NCBI GenBank assembly: GCA_052169645.1
Contig: JBQNCA010000003.1
Coordinates: forward strand, 1 to 64,000
Source: JAIKWW01 sp052169645
GTDB taxonomy: Bacteria > Bacillota > Clostridia > Peptostreptococcales > Anaerovoracaceae
Direction of reading: 5' to 3'
Length of the DNA stretch: 64,000 bases
Positions 7,230 to 15,538 of this stretch are shown in pieces; the first letter of the stretch is position 1, and every line of letters begins with the position of its first letter. The translations under genes were made by a program, and so were the position numbers. Under the pieces are notes generated by a model. That model did not search any database and was not told the origin of the DNA. It saw only the letters and a program-made list of their open reading frames with translations.

Positions 7230-7511
7230 GTAGAACGCAATGTACGCACAAGCAGCAGTAAAACAGAATCACATACGCCGTAACGGTGTATACGGTATCG
7301 TTAACAAGGGCATGCAAAAATGCACACGGGGTTCTTATGAATTCCGGTGTTGAAGAAGTAAAGCTTTAAGTATGTGGGTTCGATCACGGATCTATGCCCA
7401 CCTGCAAACCTTTGGGATAATCAACGACCGCTACAAGGACTGTCCATGCAGGCAGAAAATTATAAACGAATACCCCTTCGTGATAAAACGGCGGGATCAT
7501 GAGGTGATGAG
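7230..7511. other. Intergenic stretch with gene debris
   Basis: About 280 bases without an intact gene. The last 40 codons before 7512 read openly (RYKDCPCRQKIINEYPFVIK) and look like the tail of a lost gene with a CPC motif, but I cannot name it. This lies in a region where several genes have been cut short. Confidence 0.4.
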
Positions 7512-7865
7512 ATGATGAAGATTTATTGTTACAGCCGTTGCACAACATGCAAGAAGGCTCTGAAATGGTTGGATGAGAACAAAATCGAGCACGAAGTTAT
7601 TGATATTAAAGAGAATCATCCGGATGAGGATACTCTGCGGGAGTATTATGCTGCAAGCAAGTTGCCGTTAAAACGCTTCTGGAATACAAGCGGTATTCCT
7701 TACCGTGAGATGGGTCTATCCAAAAAGCTGCCGGAGATGAGCGAAGATGAACAGCTCATGCTGCTGGCAACTGACGGTATGCTGGTAAAGCGACCTCTTC
7801 TGGTGGGAGACGGTTTTGTCCTGACCGGATTTAAGGAAAACGAATGGGCGGAGAAGCTGCTATAA
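7512..7865 (+). CDS. ArsC/Spx-family reductase-like protein
   Basis: 117 residues of the thioredoxin-fold ArsC/Spx/MgsR family. CTTC (residues 10-13) occupies the CxxC position, followed by KKALKWLDENKIEHEVIDIK, the cis-proline region LLATDGMLVKRPLLVGDGFVLTGFKENEWAE, and a conserved Arg in KRPLLV. The NTSG segment (LKRFWNTSGIPYREMGL) is typical of the glutaredoxin-type arsenate-reductase-like branch, not of Spx with its RNA polymerase contacts. ATG at 7512 or 7515 follows GAGGTGATGA. No ars genes are nearby, so an arsenate role is unproven. Confidence 0.85.
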   Translation: MMKIYCYSRCTTCKKALKWLDENKIEHEVIDIKENHPDEDTLREYYAASKLPLKRFWNTSGIPYREMGLSKKLPEMSEDEQLMLLATDGMLVKRPLLVGDGFVLTGFKENEWAEKLL

Positions 7866-7875
7866 GGGAACGGAT

Positions 7876-7983
7876 ATGATCGTATATTTTTCAGCAACCG
7901 GCAACTGCAAATATGTTGCGGAAAGGATCGCTCGGGCGACTAAGAAGCATGAACAATACCGAAATCCGCATGTGAAGGTATAA
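7876..7983 (+). pseudogene. EFR1-type ferredoxin gene reduced to its two ends
   Basis: The 35-codon frame begins exactly like EFR1-family proteins, a flavodoxin-like domain plus ferredoxin (MIVYFSATGNCKYVAERIA). It then continues directly with what looks like their C-terminal end (TKKHEQYRNPHVKV). About 220 residues, including all [4Fe-4S] cysteines, are missing, yet the frame is kept. It lies 10 bases after the ArsC-like gene with its own GGGAACGG ribosome site. Confidence 0.65.
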
Positions 7984-7992
7984 ACAGGATTT

Positions 7993-8922
7993 TTGAAGAG
8001 TGGAAGAAACGTTAATTTACAGGTGTTATTGTTCATCGTTTTTGATCCTTACACTATCAAAGACATCAGCTTTGGAAAGACACATAAGGATGTTGATGCG
8101 CAGGTTGAGCTTGCGAAGAAAATAGATTATAAATATTTTGTAGATGTAATTGGTTTGCCAATAGCAAGAAGTATAAATGATAAAGTGGCAAATTTATGTA
8201 AGTTTTTTAAGGTTGCAGATTTAAGAATCATGTTACAGCCGGATTTCTTAGTGAATTTCAGATCGAGTTCATCTTGCAATAGTGAGAAGAACATAATAAA
8301 TTCCAGAGCATGGATTCAAACAGCTATGAATATCTCAAAAAGTATCGGGACTAAACCTTATAATGCTGAGAAATTAAAAGGATATTTACCTGAACTGAGA
8401 AGTATGACTGTTAAGAAGCCGGAAGAATTCCTGCCAAGAATGCGTGAAATCTTTGCTGAATGCGGCATTGTTTTTGTTTTACTACCTCATTTGAAAAATT
8501 CAGGTGTGAACGGTGCTGTTAAATGGATATCAGAGGATAGAGTGGTGCTTGCGATGAATAATCGAGGATTGGATGCGGATAAGTTCTGGTTTTCATTATT
8601 TCATGAAATTAAGCATGTTCTTCAACAGAAAATAAAAACTGTATTTATCAGCAGTACAGTTGAAGAAATGATGGATATTAACAATAATCTGGAAATAGAG
8701 GCAGATAAGTTTGCAACGAACTGTTTGATTCCACCTGCGGATTATAAAAGGCTGGCTCCAACAAGATATACTTCTGATGATGAGATTGTGGAGTTTGCCA
8801 AATCGATAGGAATTCATCCGGGGATTGTGGCCGGAAGGCTGCAGCATGAAGGTATCATTGCGCAGAACAGATGCTCAAAGTTAAAAGAAAAGTATGTGAT
8901 AGAAATAAAGCATACTACATAA
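7993..8922 (+). CDS. ImmA/IrrE-type metallopeptidase, N-terminally truncated
   Basis: The C-terminal half (about 145-290) is an ImmA/IrrE zinc peptidase domain with HEIKH at about residue 203 and the third-ligand helix LEIEADKFATNCLIP. Full-length relatives start with an XRE helix-turn-helix, as in HigA-like antitoxins; here that domain is missing. The frame opens from a TTG codon into the middle linker (DPYTIKDISFGKTHKDVD). No good ribosome site or ATG is present. The product could act only as a peptidase without its DNA-binding part; a pseudogene is at least as likely. Confidence 0.6.
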   Translation: MKSGRNVNLQVLLFIVFDPYTIKDISFGKTHKDVDAQVELAKKIDYKYFVDVIGLPIARSINDKVANLCKFFKVADLRIMLQPDFLVNFRSSSSCNSEKNIINSRAWIQTAMNISKSIGTKPYNAEKLKGYLPELRSMTVKKPEEFLPRMREIFAECGIVFVLLPHLKNSGVNGAVKWISEDRVVLAMNNRGLDADKFWFSLFHEIKHVLQQKIKTVFISSTVEEMMDINNNLEIEADKFATNCLIPPADYKRLAPTRYTSDDEIVEFAKSIGIHPGIVAGRLQHEGIIAQNRCSKLKEKYVIEIKHTT

Positions 8923-9436
8923 ATATGTACCGCAAAATAGCCTGCGATAATGGTGAACGGGCAGCAAATAGAAATAAGGAGATAGAAAACAATGAAAGAA
9001 AGAGAGAATATACAAAAACTAACTTCATTTTTTATCAAGGTTTTCGTTTAAATGTCGAGTTTGCGTTGCCGAAGTCTTCACGGTTTTCGATTTTTAGAAT
9101 TACTGTAATGTCTTTCTTAATTAGCACAAGAAGTTTTTCTCGCTCTTAATTTTTCCTGTGCTGTTATCTCAGATTTTGTATATTCTTATTTGATAAATAT
9201 TGAGCATTTTGATCTTATTATTGACAGCTTGGATTATGCGGAGAGAATTTAATATGGCTTGAGGATAGCCCGTGGTTGTTTGCAATATGCGAATGGCTAC
9301 GGGCATTATTCTGTTTAAGAAAGGAACATGAATACTGCTTTTATCTGAAAGGAATGATAAAAACAAGAATTCCGGTAAAAGGGATTAATACAAAATTACA
9401 AAACAAGGGATTATTTTGCATTTTGTTAAAAATTAC
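8923..9436. other. Gene-poor stretch
   Basis: About 510 bases without a supportable gene. Short open frames exist on both strands, but none has a ribosome site or recognisable domain. A weak hairpin (GCCCGT near 9268 with ACGGGC near 9297) may be a terminator. The stretch joins the decayed block to the tetR promoter. Confidence 0.5.
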
Positions 9437-9465
9437 TTGATAAGTCGAAAATATGTCTATATAAT
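9437..9465 (+). promoter_or_regulatory. Promoter of the TetR gene
   Basis: TTGATA (9437-9442) and TATAAT (9460-9465) are separated by exactly 17 bases. The operator-like repeat starts two bases downstream, over the expected start point, which fits autorepression. Confidence 0.8.
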
Positions 9466-9466
9466 G

Positions 9467-9486
9467 CAGACAGACATTCGTTCTGT
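9467..9486 (+). promoter_or_regulatory. Probable TetR operator, site 1
   Basis: CAGACAGACATTCGTTCTGT contains ACAGA and TCTGT as inverted arms. The same sequence, one base shorter and inverted, is at 10185-10203 ahead of the hydrolase gene. Confidence 0.75.
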
Positions 9487-9501
9487 AAGATAGGAGATGT
9501 A

Positions 9502-10104
9502 ATGAAGAAGGGAAGTAAGCCGCCGGAAGAAAGGCGCAAGGAATTAATGGATATTGCCGCACGGCTGTTTGCTGAAAGAGGTTATGAATCTGTAGCTGTC
9601 AGGGATATTCTTGCGGAGGTAAATGGGGCACCCGGAATGTTCTATCATTATTTCAAGTCAAAGCAGGACATTTACCTGGCTGTTATGGAAGATTACATAA
9701 ATGATAAGCTCGAAAAAAAGTGTAAACTGTTGACAGATAAGGATATTACATTTGAGAAAAGACGAGAAATTCTTGCAGAGTTGATAGCGCAGGATATAAG
9801 AGGATATGCTGAACGCTTTTCCGGAACGCCTGATGACACGATATCGGATGTATCATATAAGCTATATGATTTGGTACATATGGTGAGTAAACTTATTGAG
9901 CCTTATGCACAATTTATGCTTCAGGGAATAAAGGAAGGAAAGATAAAGAACCGGCTCGGCATCAATGAGAATAATGCAAAGGAAACAGCAGCATTTGTGC
10001 TGTATGGGTTGTGGGGAATTATTTATAATGATCGATTTACATCTGTGAGGATAGATGCTGATGTAGATAATATGAATGATATGGTAAAAAGACTGTTCTA
10101 TTGA
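9502..10104 (+). CDS. TetR-family transcriptional regulator
   Basis: 200 residues with the usual N-terminal TetR helix-turn-helix (about 10-55: RKELMDIAARLFAERGYESV, VRDILAEVNGAPGMFYHYFKSKQ) and an all-helical ligand domain. The ATG follows AGATAGGAGATGTA. It lies before, and in the same direction as, the alpha/beta hydrolase gene, with a strong terminator between them, so the two are separate transcripts sharing an operator sequence. The inducer is unknown, though the target gene suggests an ester or other hydrolase substrate. Confidence 0.9.
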   Translation: MKKGSKPPEERRKELMDIAARLFAERGYESVAVRDILAEVNGAPGMFYHYFKSKQDIYLAVMEDYINDKLEKKCKLLTDKDITFEKRREILAELIAQDIRGYAERFSGTPDDTISDVSYKLYDLVHMVSKLIEPYAQFMLQGIKEGKIKNRLGINENNAKETAAFVLYGLWGIIYNDRFTSVRIDADVDNMNDMVKRLFY

Positions 10105-10136
10105 TGACGGTATAAAAAATACATAATTGGGATTTA

Positions 10137-10177
10137 ACATCGGAAATGCATAGGCTTGCATTTCCGATGTGTCGTTT
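10137..10177 (+). terminator. Terminator between tetR and the hydrolase gene
   Basis: A perfect 14-bp stem, ACATCGGAAATGCA with TGCATTTCCGATGT, around TAGGCT, followed by GTCGTTTT. It separates the regulator transcript from the hydrolase transcript. Confidence 0.85.
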
Positions 10178-10184
10178 TAGGGAA

Positions 10185-10203
10185 ACAGAACGAATTCTGT
10201 CTG
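10185..10203 (-). promoter_or_regulatory. Probable TetR operator, site 2
   Basis: ACAGAACGAATTCTGTCTG holds the perfect inverted arms ACAGAA and TTCTGT. Its reverse complement is identical to site 1 (9467-9486) apart from one missing base. It lies 100 bases before the hydrolase start. Confidence 0.75.
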
Positions 10204-10302
10204 AGAAAAAGGGAAAAACAACCCACATTATCTCTAACGGTATAGCAATAAAAACAAAAGAGGATGTTATTACTATGAATTCAATAATAAAAGGAGGAAA
10301 AT

Positions 10303-11463
10303 ATGTTTCAAAGAGGCACTTATAAATTCAACGATGATGAGAATTTTAATTTTCAGCTGAATCGTGTAGTGATGTGGGGCGGCGGTAATCCGGACAAGGT
10401 AGCTCAAGTTTCCAAGGGAATAAAAGACAGTGCAAGCTGGGTAAAAGCTTTAACAAAGCTTGCCTCTAATGCAGAAAAAGATGGTAACACACAGGAACAG
10501 ATTGTTTATTTGCGTATGTCGGAATTTTTTATGTATGATTCAGATCCCCAAAAACTTGAAACATACAAGAAAGCAAAGGAACTATTCTACCTATATAATA
10601 AAGACAGGCTTAAACATAATGAAATCCGGATAACACGGATTCCCTATGATAAGGGATATTTACCCGTCATGTCATGCAAAGCTAAGGGCGAATGTGCGGG
10701 AAGTATTTTGCTTCATGGCGGAAATGACAGCTATATAGAGGAATTTTTCGATGCACTTCTTTATCTTCAAGAAAACGGATTTGATGTTTATCTCTTTGAA
10801 GGACCGGGGCAAGGTGGAGTCTTGCGGGAACAAAACATAAAGTTTACGCATGAATGGGAGAAGCCTGTCAAGGAAATAATTGATTACTTCAAGCTAAGTG
10901 ATGTGACCATAGTCGGAGCATCTCTCGGCGGATATCTTGCTCCGAGAGCGGCGGCGTTTGACAAGAGAATTACAAAAGTTGTGGGCTGGTCAATTTTCCC
11001 GGATTTCTTTGACATTCTGCTTGCTGATGATCCGAAGCCTGTTCGTAATCTTATGGATACAGCTTTCAGAAAGGGTTTTGCAGGTATTTTCAATGGATTC
11101 TATAAGAAGATGATGGAGAAGAGTGAGCTTGTGAAGTGGAATCTCATGCATGGAATGTATGCCTATGATGCTCCTGATCCGGTAGGATATGTGAAGAAAA
11201 TACGAAAATTCACACTAAAAGGAATTGGAAATATGATAACACAGGATATGCTCATAATCGGCGGCAGGGACGACCATATGATTATGCCGCACCTGTTTCA
11301 CGAGGAGTATGACTTGCTTCCGAATGTAAGGTCACTGGCATTTCATCTTTATTCGAATCGTGATGATGCCGGAAGTCATTGCGGCATTGGTAATATGGAG
11401 CTTATTCTCGACACCGTCGTTTCATGGGTAAAGCTTATGAATAAAAAGGGAGCGGATAAATGA
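10303..11463 (+). CDS. Alpha/beta hydrolase
   Basis: 386 residues. A helical N-terminal cap (about 1-125) is followed by the hydrolase core with HGGNDSYIEEF (oxyanion region), FEGPGQGG, the nucleophile elbow GASLGG (Ser at about residue 207), an acid in GGRDDHM, and a terminal His in the AGSHCG segment. This arrangement resembles bacterial 2,6-dihydroxypseudooxynicotine hydrolase-like/FrsA-like proteins; the substrate cannot be told. It has a very good ribosome site (AAAGGAGGAAAAT). The TetR-type operator at 10185 points to control by the upstream regulator. Confidence 0.85.
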   Translation: MFQRGTYKFNDDENFNFQLNRVVMWGGGNPDKVAQVSKGIKDSASWVKALTKLASNAEKDGNTQEQIVYLRMSEFFMYDSDPQKLETYKKAKELFYLYNKDRLKHNEIRITRIPYDKGYLPVMSCKAKGECAGSILLHGGNDSYIEEFFDALLYLQENGFDVYLFEGPGQGGVLREQNIKFTHEWEKPVKEIIDYFKLSDVTIVGASLGGYLAPRAAAFDKRITKVVGWSIFPDFFDILLADDPKPVRNLMDTAFRKGFAGIFNGFYKKMMEKSELVKWNLMHGMYAYDAPDPVGYVKKIRKFTLKGIGNMITQDMLIIGGRDDHMIMPHLFHEEYDLLPNVRSLAFHLYSNRDDAGSHCGIGNMELILDTVVSWVKLMNKKGADK

Positions 11464-11500
11464 AAACAATAATAAAACTTTTGCGTCAGTCGGTGTGATA

Positions 11501-11538
11501 AGCGGTAGCTTCGCACCGCTTACAAAATCCCGCACCTC
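11501..11538 (+). repeat. 38-bp dispersed repeat, copy 2
   Basis: AGCGGTAGCTTCGCACCGC opens a segment matching 1217-1254 at 35 of 38 positions. It continues as a hairpin (CCCGC...GCAGGG with one bulged base) followed by TTTT, so here it works as, or beside, a terminator of the hydrolase gene. Confidence 0.8.
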
Positions 11539-11589
11539 ACGCAGGGTTTTCAGAACAATCGAGACAGAAGCTGGAAATCCTATACAGAG

Positions 11590-11617
11590 CCCTGCGCCGC
11601 ACGCGGGGTTTTCTTTT
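11590..11617 (+). terminator. Second GC-rich terminator hairpin
   Basis: CCC-GCG pairs with CGC-GGG around CCGCA, followed by TTTTCTTTT. It resembles the hairpin at 11529-11550 (both have a CCCG/CCCTGCG...GGGTTTT form), so the region carries two tandem stop signals. Confidence 0.75.
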
Positions 11618-11702
11618 ACAATGCTGTAAAGACATCGATAAACGAATTTGCATGCGCCTAAAAAGACTTTCCATCAAATATATTTAAAATGTAATAAACA
11701 TG

Positions 11703-11731
11703 TTGACATATTGAATGAAATAAAGTATATT
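11703..11731 (+). promoter_or_regulatory. Promoter of the FMN/ferredoxin-opu operon
   Basis: TTGACA (11703-11708), a 17-base spacer and TATATT (11726-11731). The next gene starts 49 bases downstream. Confidence 0.8.
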
Positions 11732-11779
11732 ACATTTATTAAATGCAGCGAGTTTAACTTTTCGAGAAAGGACTGTAGG

Positions 11780-12463
11780 ATGAACGTTCAGATAAAAGAT
11801 GCAGATGCAAATAAGCATAAAGAGATTGGAAAATGTCTTTCTATTTTGAGAGAAATTAAGGATGTGGCATTTGCCACTGTTGATGAGGAAGGATTTCCGC
11901 AGGTTCGCATTATAGATATCATGATTGTTGAAGAAGATAAGCTGTACTTTTGTACCGGTAGGGGAAAGGATTTTTACCGTCAGCTGATGAGAAACGGTAA
12001 TGTGGCTGTTACCGGACTGAATAAAGATTTTCAGACGGTGCGCCTCATGGGAAAAGCCGAGAGGCTCGAAGAACAAAAGTATTGGATTGACCGAATATTT
12101 GATGAAAATCCTTCGATGAATGATGTATATCCGGGGCAGAGTCGATATATTTTAGAGGCATTCTGTATTGAAAGCGGGGTGTTGGAATTTTTTGACCTCG
12201 GAAAAAATCCGATATTTCGTGAAAGTTTTGTATTCGGAAATGATAATAACGAAGGGAATATAGATGGAAAGTCCTGCAACGCTATTAAGGAAAAGGGCTT
12301 TTTGATTACTGATAAATGCATCGGATGCGGCAAATGTCGGAGAGGATGTCCTCAGCAATGCATAGCTGAGGGAAAACCGTATGCTATAAATCAGAATAAT
12401 TGTTTACATTGCGGTCTATGTTTTGAAAACTGTCCGGTAAATGCAATTATTAGGAAAGGATAA
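11780..12463 (+). CDS. Pyridoxamine 5'-phosphate oxidase-like FMN protein with C-terminal 2[4Fe-4S] ferredoxin
   Basis: 227 residues. The N-terminal 140 are a split-barrel flavin-binding domain (FATVDEEGFPQVRIIDIMIV, LYFCTGRGKDFYRQLMRNG). The C-terminal 55 carry two CxxCxxCxxxC/P clusters (CIGCGKCRRGCPQQC and CLHCGLCFENCPVN). It probably moves electrons between a cytoplasmic flavin and Fe-S partners. I chose ATG 11780 with GAAAGGACTGTAGG before it; the longer frame lacks a ribosome site. It ends 4 bases before the opu permease, so they are one operon, though the link between a redox protein and osmolyte uptake is unexplained. Confidence 0.85.
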   Translation: MNVQIKDADANKHKEIGKCLSILREIKDVAFATVDEEGFPQVRIIDIMIVEEDKLYFCTGRGKDFYRQLMRNGNVAVTGLNKDFQTVRLMGKAERLEEQKYWIDRIFDENPSMNDVYPGQSRYILEAFCIESGVLEFFDLGKNPIFRESFVFGNDNNEGNIDGKSCNAIKEKGFLITDKCIGCGKCRRGCPQQCIAEGKPYAINQNNCLHCGLCFENCPVNAIIRKG

Positions 12464-12467
12464 ATAA

Positions 12468-14006
12468 ATGTTAAGAGCTGTGTTTTCATTGCTGATTTCA
12501 AAAAGAGACTTTTTTGGAAAGCTGTTCATAGAACATATAGAGATATCGCTGGCAGCAATATTGATAGCGATAATATTCGGCGGGGCGGTCGGTATTCTGA
12601 TAAGCGAATACAGCCGAAGCTCAAGGCCTACGCTTGCAGTCATCAACTTTTTATATACAATTCCATCTATATCAATGTTGGGATTTTTGATTCCGTTCTC
12701 GGGAATCGGAAATGCGACCGCTATAATTGCTCTGACCATATATGCACTGCTTCCTATGGTTCGAAATACCCATACGGGAATGACAAATGTCGAACCTTCT
12801 ATTTTGGAAGCGGCAAAAGGTATGGGGAGCACGAGGCTGCAGATTATTCTACGCATTAAACTGCCTCTTGCAATGCCGGTAATCATATCGGGTATCCGTA
12901 GCATGGTCATCATGACAATTGCTCTTTCGGGTATAGCATCATTTATAGGTGCAGGAGGACTGGGTGTTGCCATTTACAGAGGGATTACAACTAATAATGC
13001 CGCAATGACGATAGCAGGTAGTGCTCTGATTGCCGTTCTTGCTTTGGTATCGGATATGATTCTCGGATTCGTTGAAAAGAGAATGATGAAGCGTGGAAAG
13101 AAGGCAAAGCGGAATAATAGAATAATGGCAATAGCGTCAATTGCCGTAATTATATGTATGGTTGCAGCTTTGGTAATTCCTAAAGGTGAACATAAGGTAG
13201 TTCATATAGCGACGAAACCTATGACGGAGCAATACATAATCGGTGAAATGCTGAAACTTATTATTGAGCAGGATACAAATCTTAACGTGGATTTGACTCA
13301 AGGTGTAGGAGGAGGTACTTCTAATATAGAACCGGCTATGGAAAGCGGTAAATTTGATTTGTATCCGGAATATACAGGTACCGGGTGGAATATGGTTTTG
13401 AAACGGGACGGCTTATATTCGGAGGAACAGTTTGATGTGCTGCAGAAGGAATATCAGACAAAGCTCGGGCTGACTTGGAATGTTATGCTCGGATTTAACG
13501 ATACATTCGGAATTGCAGTGAGAAAAGAAATTGCAGACAGATATGATCTGAAAACATCGTCGGATCTTCAGAAAGTTAACGGACAACTCATAATTGGTGC
13601 ACAATATGATTATTTTGAACGTGAGGACGGCTATGATAAGTTGTGCAATGCATACAAGCTTTCTTTTAAAGCTACCGATGATATGGATATGGGACTTAAA
13701 TATCAAGCTATTAACAGCGGGAAGATTGATCTCATGCCTATAAATACTACCGACGGGCAGTTGGCGGAATCCGATGTAACATTGCTGGAGGATGACAGGC
13801 AAATTTATCCTTCTTATCAATGCGGGATAGTCGTGCGTCAGAATACGCTTAAAAAGTATCCTGAGCTGAAATCGGCACTTCACAAGCTTGAGCGAATAAT
13901 TACGGAGTCAGATATGCAGCGAATGAATTATGAAGTTGAGACTGAGAAAAAAGAGCCTGCGGATACGGCAAAATTATTTCTTAAGGATAAAGGGTTGTTG
14001 AAATAG
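12468..14006 (+). CDS. Glycine betaine/carnitine/choline-type ABC transporter, permease fused to substrate-binding domain
   Basis: 512 residues. The first 210 form an OpuCB/ProW-like permease with about five membrane helices and the EAAxxMG-type coupling loop (LEAAKGMGSTRLQIILRIKLP). A further membrane helix at about 220-245 anchors a periplasmic-type OpuAC/OpuCC binding domain (about 250-510; HIATKPMTEQYIIGEM, GTSNIEPAMESGKFDLYPEYTGT). Such permease-receptor fusions are known for betaine and choline importers of Gram-positive bacteria. The binding-site aromatic residues are not all evident, so the exact substrate (betaine, carnitine, choline) stays open. The ATPase gene is 231 bases downstream. 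Confidence 0.88.
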   Translation: MLRAVFSLLISKRDFFGKLFIEHIEISLAAILIAIIFGGAVGILISEYSRSSRPTLAVINFLYTIPSISMLGFLIPFSGIGNATAIIALTIYALLPMVRNTHTGMTNVEPSILEAAKGMGSTRLQIILRIKLPLAMPVIISGIRSMVIMTIALSGIASFIGAGGLGVAIYRGITTNNAAMTIAGSALIAVLALVSDMILGFVEKRMMKRGKKAKRNNRIMAIASIAVIICMVAALVIPKGEHKVVHIATKPMTEQYIIGEMLKLIIEQDTNLNVDLTQGVGGGTSNIEPAMESGKFDLYPEYTGTGWNMVLKRDGLYSEEQFDVLQKEYQTKLGLTWNVMLGFNDTFGIAVRKEIADRYDLKTSSDLQKVNGQLIIGAQYDYFEREDGYDKLCNAYKLSFKATDDMDMGLKYQAINSGKIDLMPINTTDGQLAESDVTLLEDDRQIYPSYQCGIVVRQNTLKKYPELKSALHKLERIITESDMQRMNYEVETEKKEPADTAKLFLKDKGLLK

Positions 14007-14140
14007 GGTTGCAAACTTTAGTTTAAACAGTCACTCTATTTAAAATTTATGTAAAACAGCCCTTACATCAAATTCTTGGATAAAGCATTGTAATTATAAA
14101 GAAATATAATCAGTGTAAAAAATGCTTTTCAACGCTGTTC

Positions 14141-14231
14141 ATGCCGCCGGCGGAGGTGGCGGAACGGGGCTTAAAAATATAAGCAATCTCAGCATGAAAG
14201 ATATGTCGCCGGTATAGGCGGCGGAACGGAG
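14141..14231 (+). repeat. Two 29-base GC-rich direct repeats in the leader of the ABC ATPase gene
   Basis: ATGCCGCCGGCGGAGG... (14141-14169) and ATGTCGCCGGTATAGG... (14203-14231) match at 23 of 29 positions, both ending GGCGGAACGG. The second copy provides the ribosome site of the ATPase gene; the first could start a 13-codon reading frame. They stand out in otherwise AT-rich DNA. Confidence 0.65.
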
Positions 14232-14237
14232 ATTATT

Positions 14238-15053
14238 ATGAATACAGCAATTGAATTTCGCCATGTACGAAAATCATATGGTGATAATGTCGTTATTCCG
14301 GATTTGAATTTAAAAATATTTAAAGGTGAATTCATTACAATCATTGGAACTTCAGGATGCGGAAAGACTACTGTTCTAAAGCTGGTCAACGGATTATATG
14401 AAGCGACGAGCGGTGATATTTTTATAAATGAAGAGAATATTAAGGATAAGGATTTAATCATGCTCCGAAGATACATCGGATATGCGATTCAGGGGAGCAT
14501 TCTGTTTCCAAATATGACTGTGGAACAAAATATATCTTATGTTCCCCGTCTTTTGAACAGGAAAAACAAAGCTAAAACGCTTCAGGCAGTGGATAAATGG
14601 ATGAAGCTTGTCGGGCTTGATGATTCAATGAGGGAGCGGTATCCTTCGGAGCTTTCAGGCGGACAACAGCAGCGTGTAGGTATAGCGAGAGCACTTGCAG
14701 CTTCGCCTGATATACTGTTAATGGATGAGCCTTTCGGTGCTGTGGATGCTATTACACGTGATCAGCTTCAGACTGAGTTGAAGAATATACATAGCCGAAC
14801 CGGAATTACCATACTTTTTGTCACGCATGATATTGAGGAAGCACTCAAGTTAGGAACAAAAGTTATGGTTATGGATCATGGAGAAATCCTGCAGTTTGCA
14901 ACCCCGGATGAGATTTTGCGCAATCCTGCCAATAGTTTTGTGCATAGACTCGTAGAGAAGCGACGTCGTGTGTGTAATATTCCGGAAGAACAACTTGGTG
15001 AGTGTAAATTCAGCGGAGTATCTTGCGGAGCAACCGACAGACAACCGGTGTAA
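14238..15053 (+). CDS. Opu/ProV-type ABC transporter ATPase
   Basis: 271 residues with Walker A GTSGCGKTT (about 36-44), Q-loop, signature LSGGQQQRVGIARALA, Walker B ILLMDEPFGAVDAIT and the switch His in FVTHDIEEA. It is of the OpuCA/glycine betaine type but short: it lacks the C-terminal CBS pair that senses ionic strength in OpuA/OpuCA and ends with a Cys-containing tail (CNIPEEQLGECKFSGVSCG). It energises the fused permease-receptor just upstream. Confidence 0.88.
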   Translation: MNTAIEFRHVRKSYGDNVVIPDLNLKIFKGEFITIIGTSGCGKTTVLKLVNGLYEATSGDIFINEENIKDKDLIMLRRYIGYAIQGSILFPNMTVEQNISYVPRLLNRKNKAKTLQAVDKWMKLVGLDDSMRERYPSELSGGQQQRVGIARALAASPDILLMDEPFGAVDAITRDQLQTELKNIHSRTGITILFVTHDIEEALKLGTKVMVMDHGEILQFATPDEILRNPANSFVHRLVEKRRRVCNIPEEQLGECKFSGVSCGATDRQPV

Positions 15054-15091
15054 CAAGACAATGTAAGAGGGAAAGGAAATAATAGCTTGTC

Positions 15092-15538
15092 ATGCAAATT
15101 ACCAGTAAATTTACGATAGCAGTTCATATTCTCAGCTGTATTGATTATTTTCATGGAAAAGTGCCTGTAAACAGTGGACTGTTGGCAGGAAGCATAGGTT
15201 CAAATCCTGTTATTGTGAGGGGTGTAATGTCTGAACTCAGCAAAGCGGGAATTATTAATGCGAGTAAAGGAAAAAATGATATTTCACTACAAAGGCAACT
15301 TGATGAAGTGACATTTTATGACATATATCGAGCAGTAGATGATATCGATAAAAAAGGGCTGTTTCGCTTTCACGATAACCCTTGTCCGGACTGCCCGGTC
15401 GGCAGAAACCTTCATGCGGCGCTTGACGGTAAACTCCGTGAAGTGCAGACCGCTATGGAAAATGCTATGAAAAATATCACAGTCGATTCTGTAGCGAAAG
15501 CTGTTCGAAAAGAAGCTATGTCGAAGAAGCAGCTCTGA
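15092..15538 (+). CDS. Rrf2-family transcriptional regulator
   Basis: 148 residues with the Rrf2 winged helix (about 1-70, TSKFTIAVHILSCIDYF and VRGVMSELSKAGIINASKG) and a C-terminal segment containing NPCPDCPVGRN, where Rrf2 proteins carry the cysteines that bind an Fe-S cluster; only two of the usual three are seen. It follows the ATPase gene by 38 bases. A redox-sensing regulator beside the FMN/ferredoxin protein suggests it may control this operon. Confidence 0.85.
   Translation: MQITSKFTIAVHILSCIDYFHGKVPVNSGLLAGSIGSNPVIVRGVMSELSKAGIINASKGKNDISLQRQLDEVTFYDIYRAVDDIDKKGLFRFHDNPCPDCPVGRNLHAALDGKLREVQTAMENAMKNITVDSVAKAVRKEAMSKKQL

Noticed and set aside
8871..9149. 92-codon open frame after the ImmA-like gene
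   Set aside because: It overlaps the end of that gene out of frame, has no ribosome site and low-complexity content.
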